A DNA stretch of 64,000 nucleotides from contig NZ_KB892368.1 of assembly GCF_000373745.1 (NCBI RefSeq), positions 1 through 64,000 of the forward strand. The letters are read 5' to 3'. The notes under the pieces are model-generated. The model did not search any database. It was given only the letters and a program-made list of their open reading frames with translations, and was not told the DNA's origin. Shown here in pieces: positions 18,447 to 26,851 of this stretch (its first letter is position 1; each line of letters opens with the position of its first letter). The stretch comes from Oligella ureolytica DSM 18253. GTDB taxonomy: Bacteria; Pseudomonadota; Gammaproteobacteria; Burkholderiales; Burkholderiaceae_B. The position numbers and the translations under genes were made by a program.

Positions 18447-19061
18447 CTAGCGCTGTAGGCTTTTAATTAAGCCATCGATCCCATTGCGGTTAATTTCGCC
18501 TGCAAACTGGTTACGGTAATTTTGAATTAACCAAATGCCCTCAACATTCACATCATAAACTTTCCACGAATCACCGCTTTTTTCTAATCGGTAATCCACG
18601 CCCACCGGTGTATTGCTAACACCACTAATTGTAGTGCGTACAACCACGTCATCCGCATTAGGATCGCCACGGAACTGCAGCATATTAATGATTGTACTGT
18701 CTTTAACATCCTTGAGTGCGCCACTATAAGTACGAATCAGCGTACCCTTGAAGCCTTCAACCAATGCCGCTCGCTGCTCGGCAGTCGCCTGACGCCACGG
18801 CTGCCCCACGGCTAAACGTGTTGTCTTCTCCATATTAACATGTGGCACCACATGTTGTTCAATCAAGCGGTTTGCTGCGTTGATATCACCGGAACGCGCG
18901 GCTGTATCAGCTAACAAACTTTTTAGCGCTCTATCAGCGATCTCTTCAACAAAGTCATTGGGATGTACTGCTGCTTGTGCATGTACACCGGCAAACACAC
19001 TGGTCGCTAATAATGCTGCTAATGCGCTACGGCTTACTACTTTATTGGTAACAAACTTCAT
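18447..19061 (-). CDS. mlaC: Periplasmic phospholipid-binding protein MlaC
   Basis: 204 residues with a signal peptide (about 1-30, ending ...VHAQA). MlaC (Ttg2D family) shuttles phospholipid between the MlaA complex in the outer membrane and MlaFED in the inner membrane. The core IRTYSGALKDV...VDYRLEKSGDSWKVYDVNVEGIWLIQNYRNQF is the family signature. It is last in the mlaF-E-D-A-C series and starts 162 bp after mlaA. Confidence 0.95.
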   Translation of the reverse strand: MKFVTNKVVSRSALAALLATSVFAGVHAQAAVHPNDFVEEIADRALKSLLADTAARSGDINAANRLIEQHVVPHVNMEKTTRLAVGQPWRQATAEQRAALVEGFKGTLIRTYSGALKDVKDSTIINMLQFRGDPNADDVVVRTTISGVSNTPVGVDYRLEKSGDSWKVYDVNVEGIWLIQNYRNQFAGEINRNGIDGLIKSLQR

Positions 19062-19152
19062 AAACTCTCTCCATCATCAGAATCAGATGAGTTATCGATC
19101 AACATAAGGTAGACGGTGGAACTTCATAACACCTGCGATAACTCGTTGACTC

Positions 19153-19183
19153 AATGTACAGCATTTGATGCTGTACATTTTTT
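19153..19183 (+). terminator. Plus-strand terminator-like hairpin between mlaA and mlaC
   Basis: A perfect 11-bp inverted repeat, AATGTACAGCA / TGCTGTACATT with a 5-base loop, is followed by six T on the plus strand. Both flanking genes run on the minus strand, where no T run follows, so it does not look like their terminator. It may be an operator or end an unknown plus-strand transcript. Confidence 0.5.
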
Positions 19184-19223
19184 AGTCTTTGTATAGATAT
19201 GTAACCTGCCAGAAACCCCGATT

Positions 19224-20171
19224 TTATTCTTCGGGATCGTCATATTGAGGTACGCCACCCGCTGTGCCTGTACTACCTGCCGCACCAGCTTCCGGATCAT
19301 CGTAAGCTTCAGGGTCATCGTAGCCCGGGAGAGTCTGATACTCATAATCATCGGTCGTAGGTACGTATTTATCAAACGTAGGCTTCATGAACATATCCTC
19401 GCCCGGACCATACCTTCTATCGTCTTCTTTAGTCCATGCCGGGACCTTGGTACCATCCTTAATTTCAGGCTCTTTCTTTTGTGCGACTAAAGCTCGACGG
19501 TTCTGTAAATACGCATCACGTACAAAACTATACTTATCCAGCGCAATGTCAGACGCCAAATCATCGGCATCCAGCAGCGAAGCGCGAGTATCAATCGCAT
19601 CAATAACGACCACTGGATTACGTAGACGGACATTATCAATACTCCATGGCGAAATATGAGCAGCTGTTGAACCGACTGAATCAACCGCCAGACCACCCAT
19701 GTCACGGAAAGTGCTGGAAGCAAGGACGGGTAACACAACATAATTACCTTCACCAAAGCCCCAAACAGCCAGAGTCGTACCAAAATCATTAGGGATTTTA
19801 TGGGCACCATTCATTGATGCCACATCAATACAGCCACCCAGACCCATCGTGGTATTAAACATAACACGCCCAAAGGTATTGACGGCATCTAAGCCACGCC
19901 CTTGCAGCATGCTATTAAAGCCGGACCAGACATCACCCAAGTTGCCGAATATATTACTGATACATGTTCTAATCGGATTGGGTGTCAACACCTCATAGGT
20001 ACGAGCGACCGGACGCAGAATGGCACCATCTAAGGCCTCATTCACCTCGAACATCGTACGGTTATAACTTTCAAAGGGATCGTTTGGATCAGGATTTGGT
20101 ACGGATACACAAGCCGACAAACCCAATCCGACAGCCCCTATTGCGGCTAATCTTTTGGTTGCATTAAGCAT
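19224..20171 (-). CDS. mlaA: Outer-membrane lipoprotein MlaA (VacJ)
   Basis: 315 residues. Lipoprotein signal with lipobox LSAC (Cys21). The VacJ domain follows (DPFESYNRTMFEVNEALDGAILRPVARTYE ... GRVMFNTTMGLGGCIDVAS ... DFGTTLAVWGFGEGNYVVLPVLASSTFRD). MlaA removes mislocalised phospholipid from the outer leaflet. The last 60 or so residues are acidic and repetitive (DDPEAYDDPEAGAAGS), an extension beyond the conserved domain. In this lineage mlaA sits inside the mla operon rather than apart as in E. coli. Confidence 0.95.
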   Translation of the reverse strand: MLNATKRLAAIGAVGLGLSACVSVPNPDPNDPFESYNRTMFEVNEALDGAILRPVARTYEVLTPNPIRTCISNIFGNLGDVWSGFNSMLQGRGLDAVNTFGRVMFNTTMGLGGCIDVASMNGAHKIPNDFGTTLAVWGFGEGNYVVLPVLASSTFRDMGGLAVDSVGSTAAHISPWSIDNVRLRNPVVVIDAIDTRASLLDADDLASDIALDKYSFVRDAYLQNRRALVAQKKEPEIKDGTKVPAWTKEDDRRYGPGEDMFMKPTFDKYVPTTDDYEYQTLPGYDDPEAYDDPEAGAAGSTGTAGGVPQYDDPEE

Positions 20172-20220
20172 AAAATTCTCAATTAGTAATGTAGTTTTTT
20201 ATAAAAATTGTGCTTAGCTC

Positions 20221-20688
20221 TTAATCCGATGAGCCTGCCTTGTCTGCGGTTGAAAATAGGAATCGACTAATGAGATCCTCAATGACAACAGCGCTCTGAG
20301 TATACATAATAGAACCGCCATCCTTTAACATCGCTTCCTCAGCGCCCGGTGTCAGATCGAGGTATTGCTCACCAATCAGACCTTGGGTTTTAATCGATGC
20401 CGACGTATCCGTAGGAAACTCATACTGCTGCTCAATGTCTAATTCAACGATAGCACGATAAGACTGATTATCAAATGCAATATTTTTTACTCGACCAACG
20501 ACAACACCATTACTCTTGATCGCGGAACGCTTTTTTAAGGAGCCGATATTGTCGAAGTAAGCACTGACCGTATAATTTGGTTGTAGACTAAAAGTGCTTA
20601 AGTTACCGGCGCGCATCGCCAAAAAAGCGAGAGCTAAAAGCCCTAACAAAACGAAAACACCAACTACAAACTCTACTCGTTTACTCAT
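20221..20688 (-). CDS. mlaD: MCE-domain protein MlaD
   Basis: 155 residues. One N-terminal membrane helix (VEFVVGVFVLLGLLALAFLAMRAG) followed by an MCE domain (YTVSAYFDNIGSLKKRSAIKSNGVVVGRVKNI ... GLIGEQYLDLTPG). MlaD hexamers bind lipid and sit on the MlaFE transporter. Fifteen bp after mlaE. Confidence 0.96.
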   Translation of the reverse strand: MSKRVEFVVGVFVLLGLLALAFLAMRAGNLSTFSLQPNYTVSAYFDNIGSLKKRSAIKSNGVVVGRVKNIAFDNQSYRAIVELDIEQQYEFPTDTSASIKTQGLIGEQYLDLTPGAEEAMLKDGGSIMYTQSAVVIEDLISRFLFSTADKAGSSD

Positions 20689-20703
20689 TCTTAAACCTTT
20701 GAT

Positions 20704-21477
20704 TTAAAACATGACGGCGGTCATTAAGAAATCCAGACCTAAGACCGTTAAAGAACTAATTACCACAGTACGAGTGGTGGCTTGCGACACACCTTCCGGC
20801 GTGGCTCTACACGTCCAACCTTGGTGCAAGGCAATCAACATACATGCCACACCAAAAACCAAGCTTTTAATCGCACCATTTAACACATCGTCAAAGACAT
20901 CTACCCCTGCCTGCATTTGTGACCAGAAGGAACCATCATCAACGCCTAATGAGACAACCCCAACAAACCAACCGCCCAACACTCCGACAGCAGAGAAAAT
21001 GGTGCCCAAAATCGGCATTGCGATCACGCCCCCCCAAAAGCGGGGTACTAAAATACGCTCGACGGGATTAATCCCCATCACCTCAACAGCATCTAATTGC
21101 TCTCCGGCCTTCATCAAGCCAATCTCAGCTGTCATTGACGTCCCGGCACGACCTGCAAAAAGTAAAGCCGTCACGACCGGCCCCAATTCTCGCATCAGAG
21201 AAAGTGCCACCATCATACCGAGCGCCTGCTCTGAACCGAACATCGACAGGATGCTATAGCCCTGAAAGCCTAAAACAAAGCCGACAAATAAACCGGATAC
21301 AGCAATAATCAGCAGCGAATAAACACCGATAAAGTGAATTTGCTCAATCAACAAACGAGGCCGCTTAAAAATAAAGCCGGTGCGCGCCAACATCTGGAAT
21401 AGCAAGATGAAAATATTGCCTAAATAGGCGATGGATTTAATAACACAACCACCTAAAGTAGCGATCCACTGAAACAT
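20704..21477 (-). CDS. mlaE: Phospholipid transporter permease MlaE
   Basis: 257 residues from the ATG at 21477; the frame stays open further upstream but that part is antiphase within mlaF. Multi-pass MlaE family permease with GSEQALGMMVALSLMRELGPVVTALLFAGRAGTSMTAEIGLMKAGEQLDAVEVMGINPVERILVPR, the family hallmark. It begins just after the mlaF stop. Confidence 0.95.
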   Translation of the reverse strand: MFQWIATLGGCVIKSIAYLGNIFILLFQMLARTGFIFKRPRLLIEQIHFIGVYSLLIIAVSGLFVGFVLGFQGYSILSMFGSEQALGMMVALSLMRELGPVVTALLFAGRAGTSMTAEIGLMKAGEQLDAVEVMGINPVERILVPRFWGGVIAMPILGTIFSAVGVLGGWFVGVVSLGVDDGSFWSQMQAGVDVFDDVLNGAIKSLVFGVACMLIALHQGWTCRATPEGVSQATTRTVVISSLTVLGLDFLMTAVMF

Positions 21478-21478
21478 A

Positions 21479-22411
21479 CTATCGCTCCCTATGTTGAGAT
21501 GGTTTATGACGGGCGAGCAGCTTTTGCTTTTCTGTATACCAGCTCTCGTAATCAGGCGTGATAGGATACTCAAAGCGCGCGCCTTCCTCTGGCGGCAAGC
21601 CATTGATGAAATTTTGTACTCGGCTGTCATCCAGCGCTCGAATCTGCTCAGGCGTACCCTCTGCAATGACCGCCCCTTGGTGCAGCATATACACATAATC
21701 CACGATTCGGAAAGACTCCTCGATGTCATGAGTAATTAACAAACCCGCCGTACCTAACTTATCTGTAATGCCACGCAACATATCCGCTGTCTGATTCATT
21801 GAAATCGGGTCAAGCCCCGCAAACGGTTCATCGTAGAGGAGCAGCTCAGGCTCCATGACGATAGCGCGGGCTAAAGCAATACGTCTCGCCATACCGCCCG
21901 ATACCTCTGACATACCCAAGTGCGCAGCAGCCTTTAAGCCGACGGCAGATAATTTTTCCAATACTCTATCAACAACCTGTGCTTCATCCATCGTGGTTAA
22001 CTCCCGCAATGGATAGGCGACATTTTCAAACGTATTTAAATCAGTAAATAAAGCACCTTGCTGAAACAACACGCCCATTTTTTTGCGTAATAGGCTCAGC
22101 TCTTTTTTGTTGATATGATTGATCACTTGGCCAAATAGTCTCGCCTCTCCGGCCATAGGACGAATTTGTCCGGTCACGCCACGCAAAATGGTTGACTTAC
22201 CGGAGCCGGAACCACCAATTAAGGCGATTAACTGCCCCTTGTGGATGGAAAGATTAACTCCAGTGAGGACGACTCGCGAACCGTAACCAAGACTAACATT
22301 ATTAAACTCGACTACTTTTTCCGAACGAGAGAAATCAGTTTGTTTAGCTGGGTGATCGGACGATACGATCGGTGTATCCCTAGAAGAGCTATCAGAGCTA
22401 GTAATTGACAT
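21479..22411 (-). CDS. mlaF: Phospholipid transporter ATPase MlaF
   Basis: 310 residues. ABC ATPase with Walker A GGSGSGKST, signature VSGGMARRIALARA, Walker B LLLYDEPFAGLDP and switch His in LLITHDIEES. About 30 extra Ser/Asp-rich residues precede the conserved domain, and a 50-residue tail follows it. First gene of mlaFEDAC. The usual ATPase partner MlaB is missing from this operon. Confidence 0.95.
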   Translation of the reverse strand: MSITSSDSSSRDTPIVSSDHPAKQTDFSRSEKVVEFNNVSLGYGSRVVLTGVNLSIHKGQLIALIGGSGSGKSTILRGVTGQIRPMAGEARLFGQVINHINKKELSLLRKKMGVLFQQGALFTDLNTFENVAYPLRELTTMDEAQVVDRVLEKLSAVGLKAAAHLGMSEVSGGMARRIALARAIVMEPELLLYDEPFAGLDPISMNQTADMLRGITDKLGTAGLLITHDIEESFRIVDYVYMLHQGAVIAEGTPEQIRALDDSRVQNFINGLPPEEGARFEYPITPDYESWYTEKQKLLARHKPSQHRER

Positions 22412-22549
22412 TAAATGTATTATTTACTTTATATTTAATAAAGAATGCTTAATTGTAGAAAATCAAATTTTTTTATGCAATAAATATAACATCAATTTAG
22501 CCACCTCGTTACAATAAGTGGTATCAATCAACTATTTACTGCTTAGGCA

Positions 22550-23944
22550 ATGAAAAACAATCATCAACCCCACCCATACTCCTTTCATCAACTTAACTTA
22601 GCGACCGAGCAGTTGCGTAATTTGCAACAACTTGGCTTTGAGCAAATGACTCAGGTTCAAGAACTTGCTCTGCCGCCGGCATTGGCTGGCGATGACCTGA
22701 TTGTACAGGCCCACACAGGCAGCGGAAAAACCTTGGTTTTTGCTTTGACGATTATGCAAAAGCTGGCACTTGAACTAAACAACGCACAAGCGGTGGTGCT
22801 TTGTCCCACGCGTGAGCTCGCCTCTCAGGTCGCTGACTCCATCCGCCAAGTGGCTCGCGCCTATCCTTCTGTCAAAGTCAGTTTATTATGCGGTGGCAGT
22901 TCGGTGCCTCGACAAATCGATTCCCTGGCACACGGCACTCATATTATTGTCGGTACGCCAGGACGCATTGAGGACCTAATCGCTCGTGGCGCTCTTTTAT
23001 TAGGTGACGTCAACACATTAGTATTAGATGAAGCGGACAAGATGATGGATATGGGTTTTTACGATAGCCTTAGCGCGATTGCTAATGCCTGCCCTCTAAA
23101 GCGCCAAACGCTGATGTTTTCCGCGACCTACACACCGGAGCTGTTAGAGAGAACGGAGGGGTTTCTCATCAATCCACACATGATCCAAGCCATCGACCAA
23201 CAGAAGCCCGCTATCCAGCAAAGCTTCTACGTAGTGGAAGAGGAGGATCGTGCGTCAGCCATCATCAATCTCTTAGACCAACTTCAGCCGCTGTCTACGA
23301 TTGCTTTTTGCAATACGCGTGATGACTGCGAAGTCTTGCAACAGCAACTGACACGAGCCGGGATTCACAGCGCTGTGTTGCACGGCCAAATTGATCAAAG
23401 AGAACGAGAAGACATTATTATTCAATTTGCTAACAACAGCTTAAGCGTCTTAGTGGCGACGGATGTTGCCGCTCGTGGTCTCGACATCAAAGAATTAGAC
23501 TTAGTAATTAATGTGCAAATCTCGCCCAATGCTGACACCCATATTCATCGTATCGGTCGTACGGGCCGTCAAGGCGCAGAGGGTCGTGCAATTACCTTGG
23601 TCAGCAAAGATGAACTATTTCGCAAAAAAAGAATCGAAGAATCATTAGGCACAGAGTTTGAGCTCATGCAAATCCCTTCACGTCGTCGCACTCATTCCAC
23701 GCTCAAACCACCAAGACAAACCATTATGATTCGTGGGGGCAAGAAAGACAAATTAAGAGCAGGTGATATTCTAGGTTCATTGACAAAAAATATGGGACTC
23801 ACCATGGAGCAAGTCGGCAAAATCACGATTCACGATTTTGTCAGTTTTGTAGCGATAGATCGTACTATCGCACCGCAATTGATTCAGCGTTGGCACGCTG
23901 AGACCATCAAGGGCAAGACTCGCAAGATGCGTTTACTACCCTAA
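22550..23944 (+). CDS. dbpA: ATP-dependent RNA helicase DbpA
   Basis: 464 residues. DEAD-box helicase with motifs AHTGSGKT, PTRELA, GTPGR, DEAD, SAT, ATDVAARGLDI and HRIGRTGR in order. The last 75 or so residues (KDKLRAGDILGSLTKNMGLTMEQVGKITIHDFVSFVAI) match the DbpA RNA-binding domain, which directs the enzyme to hairpin 92 of 23S rRNA during 50S assembly. It is divergent from mlaF across 138 bp. Confidence 0.92.
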   Translation: MKNNHQPHPYSFHQLNLATEQLRNLQQLGFEQMTQVQELALPPALAGDDLIVQAHTGSGKTLVFALTIMQKLALELNNAQAVVLCPTRELASQVADSIRQVARAYPSVKVSLLCGGSSVPRQIDSLAHGTHIIVGTPGRIEDLIARGALLLGDVNTLVLDEADKMMDMGFYDSLSAIANACPLKRQTLMFSATYTPELLERTEGFLINPHMIQAIDQQKPAIQQSFYVVEEEDRASAIINLLDQLQPLSTIAFCNTRDDCEVLQQQLTRAGIHSAVLHGQIDQREREDIIIQFANNSLSVLVATDVAARGLDIKELDLVINVQISPNADTHIHRIGRTGRQGAEGRAITLVSKDELFRKKRIEESLGTEFELMQIPSRRRTHSTLKPPRQTIMIRGGKKDKLRAGDILGSLTKNMGLTMEQVGKITIHDFVSFVAIDRTIAPQLIQRWHAETIKGKTRKMRLLP

Positions 23945-24011
23945 TTCACTTGTGATATCAAAGAGTTAATTCCAAAAACTGAGGAACTTATCAGCCAATT
24001 GATAGTCCAAA

Positions 24012-24038
24012 TTAGCACTCAGACAGAGAGAGTGCTAA
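24012..24038 (+). promoter_or_regulatory. Perfect CIRCE operator (HrcA site) upstream of rpoH
   Basis: TTAGCACTC (24012-24020), nine bases, GAGTGCTAA (24030-24038): an exact match to the CIRCE consensus TTAGCACTC-N9-GAGTGCTAA bound by the heat-shock repressor HrcA. It ends 70 bp before the rpoH ATG and overlaps a -10-like TAAAAT (24036-24041), so a bound repressor would block transcription. Confidence 0.9.
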
Positions 24039-24108
24039 AATATACACTGACATTTCCGTATAAGACAGCGTTTTATCTGCGAAATCACCTTAAAGGACAA
24101 ATATTACT

Positions 24109-24999
24109 ATGACAAACCAAGCATTAGCTTTAACTAACCGCGAATTAGCCACACTTGGCTCAGGTTCGATAGGGAGTATTGAGTCATATATTAGTAGTGT
24201 TAATCAAATTCCTATGCTGACGCCTGAACAAGAAAAAGACTATGCAGAGCGCCTACAATACCATGGAGATTTACAGGCAGCCCAATCACTGGTCTTGTCT
24301 CATTTACGCTTGGTCGTGTCGATTGCACGCCAGTATTTAGGTTATGGCTTGCCTCATGCCGATCTTATCCAAGAGGGTAATATCGGTCTCATGAAGGCGG
24401 TTAAGCGCTTTGATATTAACCGCGGGGTACGTTTAGTTTCTTTTGCTGTGCATTGGATTAAAGCCGAGATTCATGAGTACGTGATCCGCAACTGGCGCAT
24501 GGTACGAATCGCCACCACCAAGGCACAGCGCAAGCTATTCTTCAATCTACGCAGCATGCGCCCCGACAGCTCAAGCTTAGATCCTGAGCAAATTCAAGGC
24601 ATTGCAGACAAGCTTAATGTTAAGCCCACCGACGTTGTAGAAATGGAGATTCGCCTGACCGGTCGTGATATGTCACTCGATCCGGGACCAAGCTCACGCT
24701 CTGACGACGAAGAGTTTACACCTATTGACTACCTGGCTGACGAAGAAAATACGCCCTATGAGGTGCTTGCCAGACGCGATCATGAGGAACTACAAACCCA
24801 TGGCTTAGCAGCTGCACTGGAGTCGTTAGATCCGCGCTCGCGTCGCATTGTAGAATCTCGTTGGTTACAAGATGATGGCGGCTTAACCCTTCATCAGCTG
24901 GCTGAAGAGTTTGGTGTATCTGCCGAGCGTATTCGCCAGATTGAGGCCGCAGCGATGAAAAAAATGCGCGCTTTTCTCGGTGAAGATGCCTTGCAATAA
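24109..24999 (+). CDS. rpoH: RNA polymerase heat-shock sigma factor RpoH (sigma-32)
   Basis: 296 residues. Sigma-70 family group 3 factor directing heat-shock transcription. Region 2 (HLRLVVSIARQYLGYGLPHADLIQEGNIGLMKAVKRFD), the RpoH box (QRKLFFNLRSMRP) that distinguishes it from other sigmas, and region 4 with the HTH (TLHQLAEEFGVSAERIRQIEAAAMKKMRAFL) are complete. A perfect CIRCE element in the promoter implies repression by HrcA. A candidate small RNA follows 84 bp downstream. Confidence 0.97.
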   Translation: MTNQALALTNRELATLGSGSIGSIESYISSVNQIPMLTPEQEKDYAERLQYHGDLQAAQSLVLSHLRLVVSIARQYLGYGLPHADLIQEGNIGLMKAVKRFDINRGVRLVSFAVHWIKAEIHEYVIRNWRMVRIATTKAQRKLFFNLRSMRPDSSSLDPEQIQGIADKLNVKPTDVVEMEIRLTGRDMSLDPGPSSRSDDEEFTPIDYLADEENTPYEVLARRDHEELQTHGLAAALESLDPRSRRIVESRWLQDDGGLTLHQLAEEFGVSAERIRQIEAAAMKKMRAFLGEDALQ

Positions 25000-25049
25000 G
25001 TCATCACCGGTTATTCACAAAAAGATACAATTTAAAAGCGATTTTTCTT

Positions 25050-25077
25050 GGAACAAAACGAGAAACCAACTGACTAA
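25050..25077 (+). promoter_or_regulatory. Candidate alternative-sigma promoter of the sRNA
   Basis: GGAACAA (25050-25056), 15 bases, then GACTAA (25072-25077) resembles the sigma-E pattern GGAACTT-N15-GTCTAA. The overlapping CTTGGAA...CCAACT could instead be a weak sigma-32 match. The predicted start falls at about 25083, exactly where the first hairpin begins. Confidence 0.45.
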
Positions 25078-25082
25078 CACAC

Positions 25083-25202
25083 ATGAGCGGCAGAAGATAT
25101 AGCAACTGCGCTCATCATTCGTCCGTTTTTCTCCTCTTTCCCTTCCCCTTGAGGACGAATGCTTACAACACTTCCGGCTCCCTTACCGGAAGTGTTTTTT
25201 TT
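25083..25202 (+). ncRNA. Candidate small RNA downstream of rpoH
   Basis: About 120 noncoding bases that fold into three successive hairpins. Hairpin 1: ATGAGCG (25083-25089) with CGCTCAT (25109-25115). Hairpin 2: a perfect 9-bp stem CATTCGTCC (25116-25124) / GGACGAATG (25153-25161) holding a 28-base loop that is almost entirely C and T, including CTCCTCTTTCCCTTCCCC. Hairpin 3: an 11-bp stem AACACTTCCGG (25167-25177) / CCGGAAGTGTT (25186-25196) followed by eight T, a textbook intrinsic terminator. The C/U-rich loop is complementary to Shine-Dalgarno purines, as in many trans-acting sRNAs. I cannot name a known family. Confidence 0.65.
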
Positions 25203-25225
25203 AGTTATTCTAAAGCGGTATAGAG

Positions 25226-25864
25226 TTATTGAAACTGCTGCAATTTTCGCAAATCGCTCAGCATGTCTTCGATAGGCATACCCTCTCTAAAAAGCAAGAC
25301 AGATCGTGCCTCTTTATCCAAAACAAACACATAAGCACTATGCTCCATCGTGTATTGCTCTCCTGCTATTGGTACTTTGTTGTAAAACACATGAAACGAT
25401 TTAGCCATTGCTGCCACTTGCTCTTGGGTGCCTGTCAGCGCTTTAAAATCAGGATCAAAATAAGACAAGTACTCTGTCAGACGATCAGGTGTATCACGCT
25501 CCGGATCAACAGTAATTAAATACACTTGTAGCTGTTCTGCTTCATCTGCAGTTAACGCAGTTTTTAACTGGCTCAGTTGTAATAAGGTCGTCGGACAAAC
25601 ATCAGGACATAGGGTGAAGCCAAAAAAAACCAAACTGATTTTCCCCTTGAAGTCCTCAAAATAAAATGCCTCACCCCCTTCATCTGTCGCCACTAATTCC
25701 CGACCAAACTCCGTCCCTCGAATATCACTCCCATGAAAATCTGCAGTGGTCAGATTAAATAGATTTCTTAATTGTCCCTGAGCAGAAGAAGTGACCAAGA
25801 AACTGCTGCTCAATCCTAACAATATTAAGCAGCCAACACTCAACAACTTCCTCATCATTTTCAA
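25226..25864 (-). CDS. SCO1/SenC/PrrC family copper-binding thioredoxin-fold protein
   Basis: 212 residues, secreted (signal peptide about 1-28). The copper site is complete: GFTLCPDVCPTT (Cys86, Cys90) and His175 (YTMEHSAYVF). Family members deliver copper to the CuA centre of cytochrome oxidase or act as periplasmic thiol reductases. No oxidase genes are nearby, so the partner cannot be named. It is convergent with the sRNA, whose terminator ends 24 bp away. Confidence 0.92.
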   Translation of the reverse strand: MKMMRKLLSVGCLILLGLSSSFLVTSSAQGQLRNLFNLTTADFHGSDIRGTEFGRELVATDEGGEAFYFEDFKGKISLVFFGFTLCPDVCPTTLLQLSQLKTALTADEAEQLQVYLITVDPERDTPDRLTEYLSYFDPDFKALTGTQEQVAAMAKSFHVFYNKVPIAGEQYTMEHSAYVFVLDKEARSVLLFREGMPIEDMLSDLRKLQQFQ

Positions 25865-25994
25865 CCCTCTTCAAATCGACCCCATGATGTGACCTAAGTC
25901 ACCACTGGACACAGTTCAAGCACTAACTGTTGTTATATACTGAGTGATACAATAATTTTTAATATAAGCTAGTATACATAGGAAGATTTAATCA

Positions 25995-26813
25995 TTGAAG
26001 CGTGAGAAACTGCAGGCGCTCTATAGGCAATTAAACCAAAAAGTACAAGAAGTCCCGGTTAAGGGGTCAAGACCACTCATCATTGCCGACAAAATAGCCG
26101 GATTTATTCATCCTGGGGCAATTCTTGCTCTACAAGACAAGGAATATTGTAAGCAAGACGAGCAGGCGGTTTATTTGGCAGAGTCGTCCATGCCTAAACC
26201 CATCTTGAATGACATTCTACTTGATGTCGCTTTAAGCCTCCGTGCTGCAGGACTGACTAGAGCTTGGCGCGACGAACTACTTAATGTATACGCCGAAGGC
26301 ACCGCCATCGGTCAAATAGAGCGTGCGGCCATGCGTCCTTTGGGTTTATTAACCCAAGCTATTCATTTAAATGGCTGGACCCCTGACGGTGATATTTATC
26401 TACAATTACGAGCCAGCACCAAAGCCTTCGATCCTAATATGTGGGACACCTTGGTCGGTGGTCTGCTCAATGCCGAGGATAGCGTCACCGAAGGTTTAAA
26501 CCGCGAATCAGAAGAGGAAGCCGGGCTCAGTCCAAGTGATATGAAGTTACGCACGCCAATCCGCTCGATTTTGCGAATGCGTCGCAGGCTTCCCGAAGGC
26601 TATCAACTCGAAGACATTTTAGTCAGTGACTGTATCATTCCGCCCGGCACCCAACTAAAAAACCAAGATGGTGAGGTCGAACGTATTGAGTGCTTCACAC
26701 CCAAAGAAGTAGTACAAATGATCGAGGATAGGGTCATTACGATTGAAGCCGCTATTGTGCTCTTAGACAGCCTAATCAATCCCCATGTTAACAATCTACG
26801 TCAATCAACTTAA
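25995..26813 (+). CDS. Nudix hydrolase with N-terminal DUF4743 domain
   Basis: 272 residues, apparently from a TTG start at 25995 preceded by AGGAAG; no ATG is available near the N-terminus. The first 110 residues match the DUF4743-type domain seen in proteins related to fungal and plant thiamine-diphosphate-linked Nudix enzymes. The Nudix box occupies about 155-178 (GGLLNAEDSVTEGLNRESEEEAGL), with all glutamates of GX5EX7REUXEEXGU present. Substrate unknown; oxidised thiamine diphosphate derivatives are one possibility from the family. Confidence 0.85.
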   Translation: MKREKLQALYRQLNQKVQEVPVKGSRPLIIADKIAGFIHPGAILALQDKEYCKQDEQAVYLAESSMPKPILNDILLDVALSLRAAGLTRAWRDELLNVYAEGTAIGQIERAAMRPLGLLTQAIHLNGWTPDGDIYLQLRASTKAFDPNMWDTLVGGLLNAEDSVTEGLNRESEEEAGLSPSDMKLRTPIRSILRMRRRLPEGYQLEDILVSDCIIPPGTQLKNQDGEVERIECFTPKEVVQMIEDRVITIEAAIVLLDSLINPHVNNLRQST

Positions 26814-26851
26814 GCGACCCCATCAATCAACAGCACCCCAAGGAGAGCAAA

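Noticed and set aside
20711-21259. 182-residue plus-strand ORF opposite mlaE
   Set aside because: The minus-strand mlaE is a clear family member over its whole length; the plus-strand product is Pro/Thr/Lys-rich without domains or start signals.
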